From assembly GCA_963703385.1 (NCBI GenBank), contig OY969816.1:2108001-2172000 (forward strand): a DNA stretch of 64,000 bases, in the 5' to 3' direction. The notes under the pieces are model-generated. The model did no database searches, was not told the origin of the DNA, and saw only the letters and a program-made list of their open reading frames with translations. Made by a program: the position numbers and the translations under genes. Positions 26,201 to 34,863 of this stretch are shown here, in pieces. The first letter of the stretch is position 1. Every line of letters starts with the position of its first letter. This DNA is from Rhodoblastus sp963703385. Lineage in GTDB: Bacteria; Pseudomonadota; Alphaproteobacteria; Rhizobiales; Beijerinckiaceae.

Positions 26201-29200
26201 CGCCAGCAGAAAACCCCTGTCGCATGACGACGCGCAGGCCTTGCGGCTAACCGCGCGCCGCACCTGGCGCTTCTTCGAGACCTTCGTCACCGGCGCCGAC
26301 CACATGCTGCCGCCCGACAATTTTCAGGAGGATCCCGCGCCGAAGCTGGCGCGTCGCACATCCCCGACCAATCTGGGCCTCTACCTTCTCTCGCTGGCCA
26401 GCGCCCGCGACTTCGGATGGATTGGAGCGGAGGAAACGATCGAACGGCTTGAGGCCACTCTGGCGACCATGAGCGGCATGGAGCGTTTTCGCGGCCATTT
26501 CTACAATTGGTACGACACCAGCGACCTGCGCCCGCTCGAGCCGAAATATGTCTCTTCGGTCGACAGCGGCAATCTTGCCGGGCACCTGATCGCCTTGGCC
26601 AATTCCTGCCGCGAGTGGCGATCGGCGCCAACGGAACAAAAGGCCTGCCTCGAAGGGATCGCCGACGCGCTCGACCTGACCCGGGAAGACGCCGCGCGCC
26701 TGCGTGACGGCCGCAAGACCCAGACCGTCACCTGGCGGCAACTCGACGATGCGCTGTCCGCGCTCGCCGCCGCCACGCGCGAGCCTTTCCCGGCCTTGGA
26801 CGATTTTGGGGCTCGGCTTGAAAATCTCGGCCTCCAGGCCGACACGATGCTCGATATGGCGCGGGCGCTGGCCAGCGAACGCGGCGACGAGACTGGCGCG
26901 GACATGCTGTTCTGGGCGCAGGCCGCCGTGAACGCCATCGCGGCGCATCGCGCCGATTTTTCGCGCAACGCCGTTGACGCCGCCACCTTGCGGACGCGAC
27001 TGGAAAAGCTGGAAGAGACGGCCCGCTCAATGGCGCTGGCCATGGACTTCGCCTTTCTCCTCGACCGCAAGCGCAACCTGCTGTCGATCGGCTATCTGAC
27101 GCCCGAAGGCGCGCTCGATTCCAATTGCTACGATCTTCTGGCCTCCGAAGCGCGGCTGGCGAGTTTTTTCGCCATCGCCAAGGGCGATCTTCCCGCCCGC
27201 CACTGGTTCCTGCTTGGCCGCACGGCGACGCCCATCGCGCATGGCGCGGCGCTGATCTCCTGGTCGGGATCGATGTTCGAATATCTGATGCCTTCGCTGG
27301 TCATGCGGGCGCCGGCGGGAAGTCTGCTCGAAGCGACCAGCCGTCTGGCGGTGGGCCGGCAGATCGCCTTTGCCAACAAGCAGAATTTGCCCTGGGGCGT
27401 TTCGGAATCGGCCTATAACGCGCGCGATCTCGAACTGACCTACCAATATTCCAACTTCGGCGTTCCCGGCCTCGGGCTGAAACGCGGGCTGGCCGACAAT
27501 TCCGTTGTCGCGCCTTATGCGACCGGCCTGGCGACCATGGTCGACCCGCAAGCTGCGCGGAAAAATCTGGACCGCCTCGCTGGCGTCGGCGCGCTCGGCC
27601 GTTACGGCTTCTATGAGGCGCTGGATTATACGCCGACGCGTGTGCCGGAAGGCGAACAGCGCGCCATCGTGCGCGCCTTCATGGCCCACCATCAGGGCAT
27701 GACCATTGTCGCCATCGCCAATGCCGTGCTCGACGCCAGGATGCGGGCGCGGTTTCACGCCGAGCCGATGGTTCAGGCGACGGAGCTGTTGTTGCAGGAA
27801 CGCATGCCGCGCGACGTCGCGATCACCCGTCCCTGGGCGGCGGAATTGAAATCCTCCGCCAAAAGAGGGCGCGACGCCGAGCCGTCGGGCGGCCGACGCT
27901 ATTCCTCCGCCGATCAGGCGAACCCGGCTACGCACCTGCTTTCCAACGGACTCTATTCCACAATGTTGACCAGCGCCGGCTCCGGCTACAGCCGCTGGGG
28001 AAAACTTGCCCTGACCCGGTGGCGCGAAGACTCCGCCTGCGACGATTTCGGCTCCTATATCTTTCTGCGCGATGTTCACAGCAACGAGGTCTGGTCGGCG
28101 GGCTTTCAGCCGAGCGGCCGCGAAGCCGACGATTATCATGTCGCCTTCAACGAGGATCGCGCCGAGTTCACGCGCCAGGACGGAACGCTGACGACGACCT
28201 TGGATGTCGTGGTTTCCTCCGAGGACGACGCCGAAGTGCGGCGCGTCTCGGTGACGAACGCCGGCGCGCGCGTTCGCGAAATCGAAATCACCTCCTATGC
28301 CGAACTGGTGCTCGCCCCGCAGGCGGCGGATGTCGCCCACCCGGCTTTTTCCAAACTTTTCGTCGAGACCGAATTTTTGGACGAAGTCGGCGCGCTTGTC
28401 GCCACGCGGCGGCGGCGCGATCCCGCCGAGCCGGAAATCTGGGTCGGCCAGCTCGCCGTGGTCGATGGCGAAACCGTCGGCAAGACCGAGATCGAAACCG
28501 ACCGGGCGCGATTCATCGGGCGCGGCCAAAGCGTCCGGACGCCAATCGCCATGATCGACGGGCGAAAACTGTCCAACACGGTCGGCGCCGTGCTCGACCC
28601 GATTTTCGCCCTGCGCCGCCGCGTGCGGATCGCGCCGGGCGCCGTGGCGCGCATTTCCTTCTGGACGATGGCGGCCTCGACGCGCGAAACCCTGCTCGAC
28701 ATTGTCGACAAGCATCGTGACGCGACAGCCTTTTCGCGCGCCACGACCCTCGCCTGGACGCAGGCGCAGGTGCAATTGCATCATCTCGGCGTCACGACCG
28801 GCGAGGCCAGTCTGTTCCAGCGCCTGGCGAGTCATGTGCTCTACGTCAATCCGACCTTGCGGCCGCCGTCCGGGATGATCCTGCATGGCGCCGGGGCGCA
28901 ATCGGGGCTCTGGGCGCTCGGCGTTTCCGGCGACCTGCCGATCGTGCTTTTGCGCATCTCCGACGCCGACGATCTCGATATCGCGCGCGAATTGCTGCAG
29001 GCGCACGAATATTGGCGGATGAAACAGCTCGCCGTCGATCTGGTGATCCTCAACCAGCGCCAATCCTCCTATGTCCAGGATCTTCAGGTCGCGCTCGAAA
29101 CCCTGATCCGCACCCGCCAGATGCGGCCGAGAATTCCCGGCGAGGATTCGGCCGGCGGCGTCTTCGTGCTGCGCGGCGACCTCATTCCCGCCGAGACGTC

Positions 29201-31781
29201 GGCCCTGCTTGTTTCCGTGGCGCGGGTCGTTCTTGTGGCGCAGCGCGGCGGGCTGTTCGCTCAGATCGAACGGATCGTCGAGACGCAAACGTCGATAAAA
29301 CCGCCCGCCAGCCCGCTGGCGAAGTCCGCGGACGCGCCGGATCGGACGCACGCCCCGGCGCCGGCGGAAAAACTGGAATTTTTCAACGGGCTCGGCGGCT
29401 TCGCCAGAGACGGCCGGGAATATGTGACGATTCTCGGCCCCGGCCAGGCGACGCCGGCGCCCTGGATCAATGTCGTCGCCAACCAAAATTTCGGCTTCCA
29501 GGCGGCGACCGAAGGCAGCGGCTACACTTGGTCGGGCAACAGCCGCGAGAACCAGCTCACGCCCTGGTCGAACGACCCCGTCGCCGATCGCCCTGGCGAG
29601 GCCTTTTACCTGCGCGACGACGATGCCGGCGAATACTGGAGCCCGACCGCGCTGCCCATCCGCATCGAGGCGGCGACCTATCTCGCGCGCCATGGCCGCG
29701 GCTACAGCCGGTTCGAGCACACCAGCCACGGCATCGAATCGGATCTCCTGCAATTCGTGCCGATCGACGCCTCGATCAAAATATCGCGGCTGAAACTGCG
29801 CAATCTGTCGGGCCGCACGCGTCATCTCAGCGTCACCGCCTATGTGGAATGGGCGCTCGGCCCGTCGCGCGCGGCCGGGCTGCCTTTCGTGACGACCGCG
29901 CTGGATTCCCGCTCGGGCGCGATCTTCGCCCGGAACCGCTGGAGCGCCGGTTTTGGCGGGCGCGTCGCCTTCGCCGATTTCGGCGGTCGCCAGAGCGACT
30001 GGACCGGCGATCGCCGGGAGTTCATCGGCCGCAACGGGACGCTTGGCGCCCCGGCGGCGCTGGTCGGCGGCGCCGCCTTGTCGAACAATGTCGGCGCGGG
30101 GCTCGATCCCTGCGCGGCGCTGCGCTGTGGCCTCGACCTCGCGCCGGGCGACAGCGTCGAAATCGTCTTCCTGCTTGGCGAGGCCTCGGGTTCGCAGGAA
30201 GCGCGCAGCCTGATCGAACACTATCGCGGCGCTGACCTCGATGCGGTTTTCGCAAAAGTCGGCCTCTATTGGGACGAGCTTCTGGGTGCGGTCACGGTTA
30301 AAACGCCGGACCGGGCCATGGACATCATGCTCAACGGCTGGCTGCTGTACCAGACCGTCGCCTGCCGCCTGTGGGCGCGCTCGGCCTTCTATCAGGCCAG
30401 CGGCGCCTATGGTTTCCGCGATCAGCTTCAGGACGGGATGGCGCTGTCCGCCTCGCGTCCGCGAATGACGCGCGAACATATTCTGCGCGCCGCGGCGCGG
30501 CAGTTTGTCGAGGGCGACGTCCAGCATTGGTGGCTGCCGCATTCGGGCCAGGGCGTACGCACCCGGATTTCCGACGACCGCGCCTGGCTGGCTTTTGCGG
30601 TCGGCCAATATATCGAGGTCTCTGGCGATTCAGCCGTTCTCGATGAAATTCTTCCATTTCTCGAAGGGCGGATGCTGGAGCCGCTGGAGCATGACAGCTT
30701 TTTCACTCCGGCGATCAGCGACGAAACAGCAAGCCTGTTCGAACATTGCGCCCGCGCGCTCGACAGCAGTCTGGCGCACGGCGGCCATGGCCTGCCGCTG
30801 ATCGGCGCCGGCGACTGGAACGACGGCATGAACCGCGTTGGCGCGGGAGGCGCGGGCGAAAGCGTGTGGCTCGGTTGGCTGCTCCATGCAACGCTGAATA
30901 AGTTTGCGCCTCTCGCCGAAGCCCGTCGCGAGCGTGCTCGCGCGAAAAGGTGGCGCGCGCACGCGACTGCGTTGCAGGCCTCGCTTGAGCGCGAGGCTTG
31001 GGACGGCGAATGGTATCGGCGCGGCTTTTTCGACGACGGAACGCCTCTTGGCTCACGCCAAAGCGACGAATGCCGGATCGACTGCATCGCGCAATCATGG
31101 GCCGCGCTTTCCGACGCCGCGTCGCCCGAACGGGCGGCGCGGGCGATGGCTTCGGTCGAACATGAGCTGATCCGCCCGCAGGATGGGCTGGCGCCATTAT
31201 TCGCCCCGCCATTCGACAAGACGGCGCTCGATCCCGGCTACATCAAAGCCTATCCGCCGGGCATCCGCGAGAACGGCGGCCAATACACCCACGCCGCCCT
31301 TTGGTCAGTGATGGCGTTCGCCAAACTCGGCCAGGGCGACAAGGCGGCAAACCTGTTTTCGATGCTGAATCCGATCAATCACGCCCGTACGCGGGCGGAC
31401 GTGCATCGCTACAAGGTCGAACCCTATGTCGTCGCCGCCGATGTCTATGCCATGCCGCCGCATGTCGGGCGCGGCGGCTGGACCTGGTACACAGGCTCCG
31501 CCGCCTGGATGCAGCGCGCCGGCGTGGAAAGCATCCTTGGAATGCGCCTGGAGGGCGATCGACTCTGCGTCGATCCCTGCATACCGAAAGCCTGGGCGGG
31601 CTTCGAGGTCTCGCTTCGGCATGGCTCGTCGCGATTTGAGATTCGCGTCGAAAACCCCGGTGGAGTGGAGCGCGGCGTCGTTTTCGCCACATTTGATGGA
31701 AAGATCGTCAAGGAGCGACCGCTAAGACTGGCGCTTGCCGATGACGACGCCATGCACCGGCTTGTAATTCGGCTTGGCTGA
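23208..31781 (+). CDS. ndvB: NdvB-type cyclic beta-1,2-glucan synthase-like protein
   Basis: This giant membrane protein of about 2857 residues starts with PWDNPEPVREELFS, as in cyclic glucan synthases. An N-terminal helical region (YYRQLPKLAGGPFAGYPRVF) is followed by membrane helices near residues 410-470. A GT84-type glycosyltransferase segment carries DADTRLPRDT, and a second membrane block lies near 830-1000. A glucoamylase-like part (GHFYNWYDTSDL) comes next, and two carbohydrate-binding and GH94 phosphorylase-like regions end with GDWNDGMNRVG. It would make periplasmic cyclic glucan for osmoadaptation. I prefer the TTG at 23208, with GAGG five bases upstream, because the frame before it lies in the repeat. 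Confidence 0.88.
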   Translation: MTIFPHSLFARAPSPWDNPEPVREELFSAERIEEHARSLATAQKVTPKPERGHPLAGRLAENGASLLAAYKSLLQGADEGRAVTPAAEWLIDNYHLIEKQVREIRSDLPAGYYRQLPKLAGGPFAGYPRVFGMAWAFVAHTDSRFDSDMLVGYVRAYQEVQPLTIGELWAVSITLRIVMIENLRRLADQIVNGRAARHRADDLADLLLGAAGQKAEPLSVSLADHEDDARSEAFAVQLIHRLRDQDPTITPALTWLDQRLAARRTTADNVVREVHRRQGATSVTVRNIITSLRLISDIDWQDLFEEVSLVDEALAIDSAYEDMDFPTRNLYRTAIEELARGSNAAELDIARRAVAAAKRCHNEASVPADARKSDPGHHLIGGGRQDFENEIGYHPREHKWRVRLHRASGIGFYASAIAAVTLILLAVALVALAAMGVSAWPLGALAALGAIPAVDAAVALVNRAVSFGFHANLLPAMELANGVPPHLRTLVAVPTLLTTPDAIEEQIERLEIHHLASPEGDLHFALLSDWLDAAAKNIEGDEALLAVAASGVARLNARYGPAPGGPRFLLLHRHRVWSPSESRWIGWERKRGKLHELNRFLRGATDTGFICVDGAPPLAPPDTRYVVTLDADTRLPRDTIRRLIGKMAHPLNQPRFDQATGRIVEGYGVLQPRVTPSLPVGLEGSLFQRIFSSLSGIDPYASAVSDVYQDMFGEGSYAGKGIYDIDAFEAALAGRAPNSTLLSHDLFEGVFARAGLASDVEVVEEFPARYDVGALRHHRWARGDWQLLPWIFGRGPNPDHSTQASAALPAIGRWKMLDNLRRTLSAPFAILALLAGWLLPLHAALAWTGFVLATIALPPMIPVIAAMPPRRPGITLASHFRALGGDLRLALTLSSLTIVFLAHQAWLMGDAIVRTLYRLYVSHKNLLEWVPAAQATNSRRLDLSGYYRRMAGALVIGALAVIVGWIGGGGNALLAGAFAALWLASPAAARRVSLPPRRASRKPLSHDDAQALRLTARRTWRFFETFVTGADHMLPPDNFQEDPAPKLARRTSPTNLGLYLLSLASARDFGWIGAEETIERLEATLATMSGMERFRGHFYNWYDTSDLRPLEPKYVSSVDSGNLAGHLIALANSCREWRSAPTEQKACLEGIADALDLTREDAARLRDGRKTQTVTWRQLDDALSALAAATREPFPALDDFGARLENLGLQADTMLDMARALASERGDETGADMLFWAQAAVNAIAAHRADFSRNAVDAATLRTRLEKLEETARSMALAMDFAFLLDRKRNLLSIGYLTPEGALDSNCYDLLASEARLASFFAIAKGDLPARHWFLLGRTATPIAHGAALISWSGSMFEYLMPSLVMRAPAGSLLEATSRLAVGRQIAFANKQNLPWGVSESAYNARDLELTYQYSNFGVPGLGLKRGLADNSVVAPYATGLATMVDPQAARKNLDRLAGVGALGRYGFYEALDYTPTRVPEGEQRAIVRAFMAHHQGMTIVAIANAVLDARMRARFHAEPMVQATELLLQERMPRDVAITRPWAAELKSSAKRGRDAEPSGGRRYSSADQANPATHLLSNGLYSTMLTSAGSGYSRWGKLALTRWREDSACDDFGSYIFLRDVHSNEVWSAGFQPSGREADDYHVAFNEDRAEFTRQDGTLTTTLDVVVSSEDDAEVRRVSVTNAGARVREIEITSYAELVLAPQAADVAHPAFSKLFVETEFLDEVGALVATRRRRDPAEPEIWVGQLAVVDGETVGKTEIETDRARFIGRGQSVRTPIAMIDGRKLSNTVGAVLDPIFALRRRVRIAPGAVARISFWTMAASTRETLLDIVDKHRDATAFSRATTLAWTQAQVQLHHLGVTTGEASLFQRLASHVLYVNPTLRPPSGMILHGAGAQSGLWALGVSGDLPIVLLRISDADDLDIARELLQAHEYWRMKQLAVDLVILNQRQSSYVQDLQVALETLIRTRQMRPRIPGEDSAGGVFVLRGDLIPAETSALLVSVARVVLVAQRGGLFAQIERIVETQTSIKPPASPLAKSADAPDRTHAPAPAEKLEFFNGLGGFARDGREYVTILGPGQATPAPWINVVANQNFGFQAATEGSGYTWSGNSRENQLTPWSNDPVADRPGEAFYLRDDDAGEYWSPTALPIRIEAATYLARHGRGYSRFEHTSHGIESDLLQFVPIDASIKISRLKLRNLSGRTRHLSVTAYVEWALGPSRAAGLPFVTTALDSRSGAIFARNRWSAGFGGRVAFADFGGRQSDWTGDRREFIGRNGTLGAPAALVGGAALSNNVGAGLDPCAALRCGLDLAPGDSVEIVFLLGEASGSQEARSLIEHYRGADLDAVFAKVGLYWDELLGAVTVKTPDRAMDIMLNGWLLYQTVACRLWARSAFYQASGAYGFRDQLQDGMALSASRPRMTREHILRAAARQFVEGDVQHWWLPHSGQGVRTRISDDRAWLAFAVGQYIEVSGDSAVLDEILPFLEGRMLEPLEHDSFFTPAISDETASLFEHCARALDSSLAHGGHGLPLIGAGDWNDGMNRVGAGGAGESVWLGWLLHATLNKFAPLAEARRERARAKRWRAHATALQASLEREAWDGEWYRRGFFDDGTPLGSRQSDECRIDCIAQSWAALSDAASPERAARAMASVEHELIRPQDGLAPLFAPPFDKTALDPGYIKAYPPGIRENGGQYTHAALWSVMAFAKLGQGDKAANLFSMLNPINHARTRADVHRYKVEPYVVAADVYAMPPHVGRGGWTWYTGSAAWMQRAGVESILGMRLEGDRLCVDPCIPKAWAGFEVSLRHGSSRFEIRVENPGGVERGVVFATFDGKIVKERPLRLALADDDAMHRLVIRLG

Positions 31782-32169
31782 ATTGGCTTAGGTAAAATGG
31801 CTCGCATCCCTTAAGCGTCGTTCCGCGCGGTTTTCGTACGCCATTTTGCGCAGCAAACTTCGAGGCAATGGAAAATCGTGGGGTAACGCTTCAGGATCGT
31901 CCCACCCGTGGGCGCGGATGCGAATTCTCGCGATGAGTTGACCGACGCTTGTACACTAAGCGGTGTTGAACTCGCATTAACGAAGGTCCGCTATCCAGGG
32001 AAAACGCCGATCGGTTCAGCCATCAGCGATCGTCCGATTCTGGCGCCGAGCAGTCCTTGGTCGCGGCGGCTGCGCAGGTCCCCTTTCCGCCGTTCTGGGT
32101 CCTTCGCGAACGGGAACCAGGCGTTAGATTTCAACCATAACAAAAGGTTCTCGTGCCATAACCGGTAAA
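31782..32169. other. Non-coding stretch between ndvB-like gene and intron 1
   Basis: About 390 bases without a convincing gene. An 86-codon plus-strand frame at 31908-32168 has no recognisable motif and no good ribosome binding site. The stretch ends at the 3' splice boundary of the first group II intron. Confidence 0.4.
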
Positions 32170-32280
32170 GTCGGAGTGTGGCGCGGTTAGCGTTAGGTGG
32201 AGCCTATCTGTTGCCGCCTCTTTCGTCTGGCGGTGCCTCAATAGCTCGGCCGTTGCTCCCGTTTCCACACCCCGCTCATC

Positions 32281-32313
32281 GAACCGGGCATGCAGATTTC
32301 CCGCACCCGGCTC
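32281..32313 (-). ncRNA. Group II intron domain V, copy 1
   Basis: The segment folds as the catalytic hairpin of group II introns: an outer stem GAGCCGGG / CCCGGTTC, the GGGAAATC internal loop region and a short inner stem. It lies between the reverse transcriptase gene and the 3' splice site, as expected. Confidence 0.85.
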
Positions 32314-32325
32314 TCGGACAAAACC

Positions 32326-33657
32326 TCACGCCTTCGTCCACGGCACGTCGCGCCCCCGGTAAGTCAGCCGTACGAGCCCGAAGTACCCGTAGAGGTGCGA
32401 GAGTGGATAAGTCCCGCCCCTGCGTCGCCTGACTTTGTGCTTGGAGCGCAACCACCGGCGCAACCGCACAGCGGCGTAGCTGTCGAGCGCGCGATACGCC
32501 TTGCTGACGGACCCTACGTTGAAGTAGTTCGCCCACCCGCGAAGCGCGCGGTTCAACTCATCCACCAGCTTTGTGGTCTCCTGCCATGTTCGAGCTCGGT
32601 CTGTCAGCACATGGACCTTTTCGACCATCCGCTTGATGCTCTTCTTCGACGGACGAAGGGCCAGACGGGCCTTTCCGGTCGTTGGAGAGTACACCCGCCC
32701 GAACGTGTAACCCAGGAAGTCAAACTCGCCTTCCGGCACCTTGCAGATGCGTGTCTTTTCCTCGCTGACCGTCAGCTTCAGTTTGCCCATGATTTCGCGC
32801 AGTCGCTGCAACGCCTCTGCGGCTTTGCCCTTTCTGCACAGAATCACGAGGTCGTCGGCGTAGGTCACGAGCCGAGTGCCGAGGCTTCGCTCCAGCCCGA
32901 GCTTCTTCCATCCCAGCACGAACCGGCGCATGTATAGATTCGCCAGCAGCGGTGAGATGGGTGAGCCCTGCGGGATGCCGCGCCGCTGGTCGCGGGCTTC
33001 GGTCGTGCGTGTTTTCCGGCCGCGCCTGTCGGTTTCTTCAACGGGGCAGTCCAGCCACATCTTGATGAGATGCAGCACGCGCCGATCAACGATCCGGCGC
33101 GCCACCGATTTGAGGAGGTCGGTGTGTGGAATGCTCCCGAAGTAGTCCGCGAGGTCGGCGTCTACGACTTCCGGGTGGCCGCGAAACAGCTGCTCCTCCA
33201 CCTCGACCACCGCCTGCTGGGCGTTTCGCCCGGGACGGTAGGCGTATAATTCCGGTGGAAGATCGGCTTCAAAGATCGGCTCCAGCACCAGCATCGCTGC
33301 TGTCATGCAGACCCGATCCCGCAAGGTCGAGATGCCCAGCGGCCTGAGTTTGCCGTTGGCCTTCGGTATGAACACTCTTCTGATCGGGTCCGGTTGGTAG
33401 GTCTCCTGTCTGAGCGCAAGCGCCAGTTCGCCCAGCCACCGCTCGACCCCATAAGCCTCGACATCGGCGAAGTCCTGACCGTCAACGCCCGGCGCGCCCT
33501 TGTTGGAGCGGCACTGGGCATAGGCGTGCGCCAGAATATCCTCGCGGCTGATCTTGTCGTACAGGGCGTAAAAGCGATAGCCGGCTTCTGCCTTCGCTTT
33601 CGCGTGCAACGCTATCTGCAATTTCTGAACAGTTTTCGGAGTTGATAGGTTGCCCAA
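32326..33657 (-). CDS. ltrA: Group II intron reverse transcriptase/maturase, copy 1
   Basis: The 443-residue protein has reverse transcriptase motifs (PKANGKLRPLGI, the palm motif RGIPQGSPISPLLANLYM and the catalytic YADD in LVTYADDLVILC), followed by the maturase X domain (ALRGWANYFNVGSVSKAYRA). No HNH endonuclease domain follows; the protein ends DVPWTKA. It would splice the intron and reverse-transcribe it at a new site. The copy at 47280-48611 is identical in protein sequence, so both are probably active or very recently moved. Confidence 0.95.
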   Translation of the reverse strand: MGNLSTPKTVQKLQIALHAKAKAEAGYRFYALYDKISREDILAHAYAQCRSNKGAPGVDGQDFADVEAYGVERWLGELALALRQETYQPDPIRRVFIPKANGKLRPLGISTLRDRVCMTAAMLVLEPIFEADLPPELYAYRPGRNAQQAVVEVEEQLFRGHPEVVDADLADYFGSIPHTDLLKSVARRIVDRRVLHLIKMWLDCPVEETDRRGRKTRTTEARDQRRGIPQGSPISPLLANLYMRRFVLGWKKLGLERSLGTRLVTYADDLVILCRKGKAAEALQRLREIMGKLKLTVSEEKTRICKVPEGEFDFLGYTFGRVYSPTTGKARLALRPSKKSIKRMVEKVHVLTDRARTWQETTKLVDELNRALRGWANYFNVGSVSKAYRALDSYAAVRLRRWLRSKHKVRRRRGGTYPLSHLYGYFGLVRLTYRGRDVPWTKA

Positions 33658-34217
33658 TCTCCACGTCCCTCATCGCTTGCTGCGTCTGTCTTGAACTGAG
33701 GTCCCTTCCCTCCACCGGAATTACCCGGCTTCATCGGTACTACGAACCCCTCCGCCACCTCTTAGCGCCCGACCTGTCCCTCGCGGGCGTCCGGTTGATC
33801 ATCCCTGACCACGCTATGAGGCTTCCCGTGTTGCGTGCGCTTTCCTTGTGTGCGTGCTGCCGCCACTACCCCGGTGCAGCAGATGGGCGTACTCGTCGCT
33901 CTTACTCACCCATCTATGTCAGCCTTCCCCGGAAGGGTTGCCGGGTCGGCCTGCACATCGTCCTTTTCGAGGTTTGCTCAGCGTTCACTCACGTTGCTGC
34001 CCGCACACTCGCGCTGTCACCGAAAACGTGACCAGCTATCCGAAGGCTTCAGACATTTCGTCGCCTCCATGCCTGCTCCGGTTGCTTCCGGCTGGAGCGG
34101 TCGCCGGGTGGGATTTGCACCCACTGGAAAAGCGCCGCCTTCTCACGGCGCACACCCAAGGCGAACGCTTTTCGCTATAGTCGCCGAATCGTCGTTACGC
34201 CGCGTCGAGGACCCCGC

Positions 34218-34455
34218 ATGACCCAGTTTGCCGCGCCGGAAAATTCGGTTGCGCTCGATTCCGGCTCTCGGCCCGCACAGCGGCTTCGCGCCCGCGGCCG
34301 GGATGCCAGCCAGCCCCGGCGCGTCCTTTTCGTGCAGACCCAGGCCGAGAACGCCGGCGCGCAGGAAGTCGCGCGGCAACTGGCGCACGGCGCAAGTCGT
34401 AATGGCTGGCTGACCGGTCAGGTCTTTTTCTTCCGCCGCACCGACTCCTTCGACG
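34218..34455 (+). pseudogene. Glycosyltransferase N-terminal remnant
   Basis: A good start (GAGG seven bases before the ATG) leads into RRVLFVQTQAENAGAQEVAR and then QVFFFRRTDSFDA. This is the N-terminal acceptor-domain pattern of a GT4-type glycosyltransferase. Homology ends near 34455, where the sequence turns into the antisense of a DUF2254 gene. The frame runs on to 34700 but codes for nonsense. At most about 80 of roughly 400 expected residues remain, so it cannot be functional. Confidence 0.6.
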
Positions 34456-34738
34456 CCAGCGTCAGGCTCATCAGCAGGATGGCGAAGACGATCGACACGA
34501 CCGTCATGGTCGAGCCGGCGATCGTGGCGAGAATGGTCTCAGCGGATTGGGGGTCGGTTTCGGAGGGAAACAGAATCTTCGGCACCAGGCCGCGCAATCC
34601 GGGAAAGCGTTCCTCCAGATCGGAAAGCGTCGCGCCCGCCGTCCCGAGCGCCAGGGCGATCGCCAAAGGTCGGACGAGAAAACCGCCGCGGAGGGCATAG
34701 AGCAGCGAACGCCGGGAGGGCGACGAGAAGGAAAACAT
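34418..34738 (-). pseudogene. DUF2254 membrane protein N-terminal remnant
   Basis: The first 95 residues look like the N-terminus of a DUF2254 membrane protein: LLYALRGGFLVRPLAIALALG, then ETILATIAGSTMTVVSIVF and ILLMSLTLAS. Full members have over 400 residues. After LTLAS the frame enters antisense glycosyltransferase sequence and stops at 34418. The gene has lost its 3' three quarters in the same event that removed the 3' part of the glycosyltransferase gene. Confidence 0.6.
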
Positions 34739-34863
34739 TTGAGCCCGGATGGAAGCCTGTGTCCGGCCAATCTATGCCGGATGGCGGCCAGGCTCCAGCG
34801 GAACCGGCGGCCGAGCCTCATTCCGGGCGGGCTCGGCGAGCTGGCGGCGTGCGCCTGAGAATC

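Larger units (their letters stand above)
32170..34155 (-). mobile_element. Group II intron, copy 1
   Basis: The element reads on the minus strand. Its 5' end is GTGTGCGCC at 34155 and its 3' end is CCGAC at 32170. A canonical domain V of about 33 bases (starting GAGCCGGGTGCGGG and closing with CCCGGTTC) is at 32281-32313. A multifunctional reverse transcriptase gene sits in domain IV. The sequence 32169-34158 matches 47123-49112 at a constant offset with no difference that I found, and the flanks are unrelated. This defines the boundaries to within three bases. Confidence 0.93.

Noticed and set aside
27027..30608. 1193-codon minus-strand frame
   Set aside because: It is antisense to the ndvB-like gene. 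The length is explained by high GC third positions in the sense gene.
31908..32168. 86-codon frame before intron 1
   Set aside because: No ribosome binding site, no motif and atypical composition.
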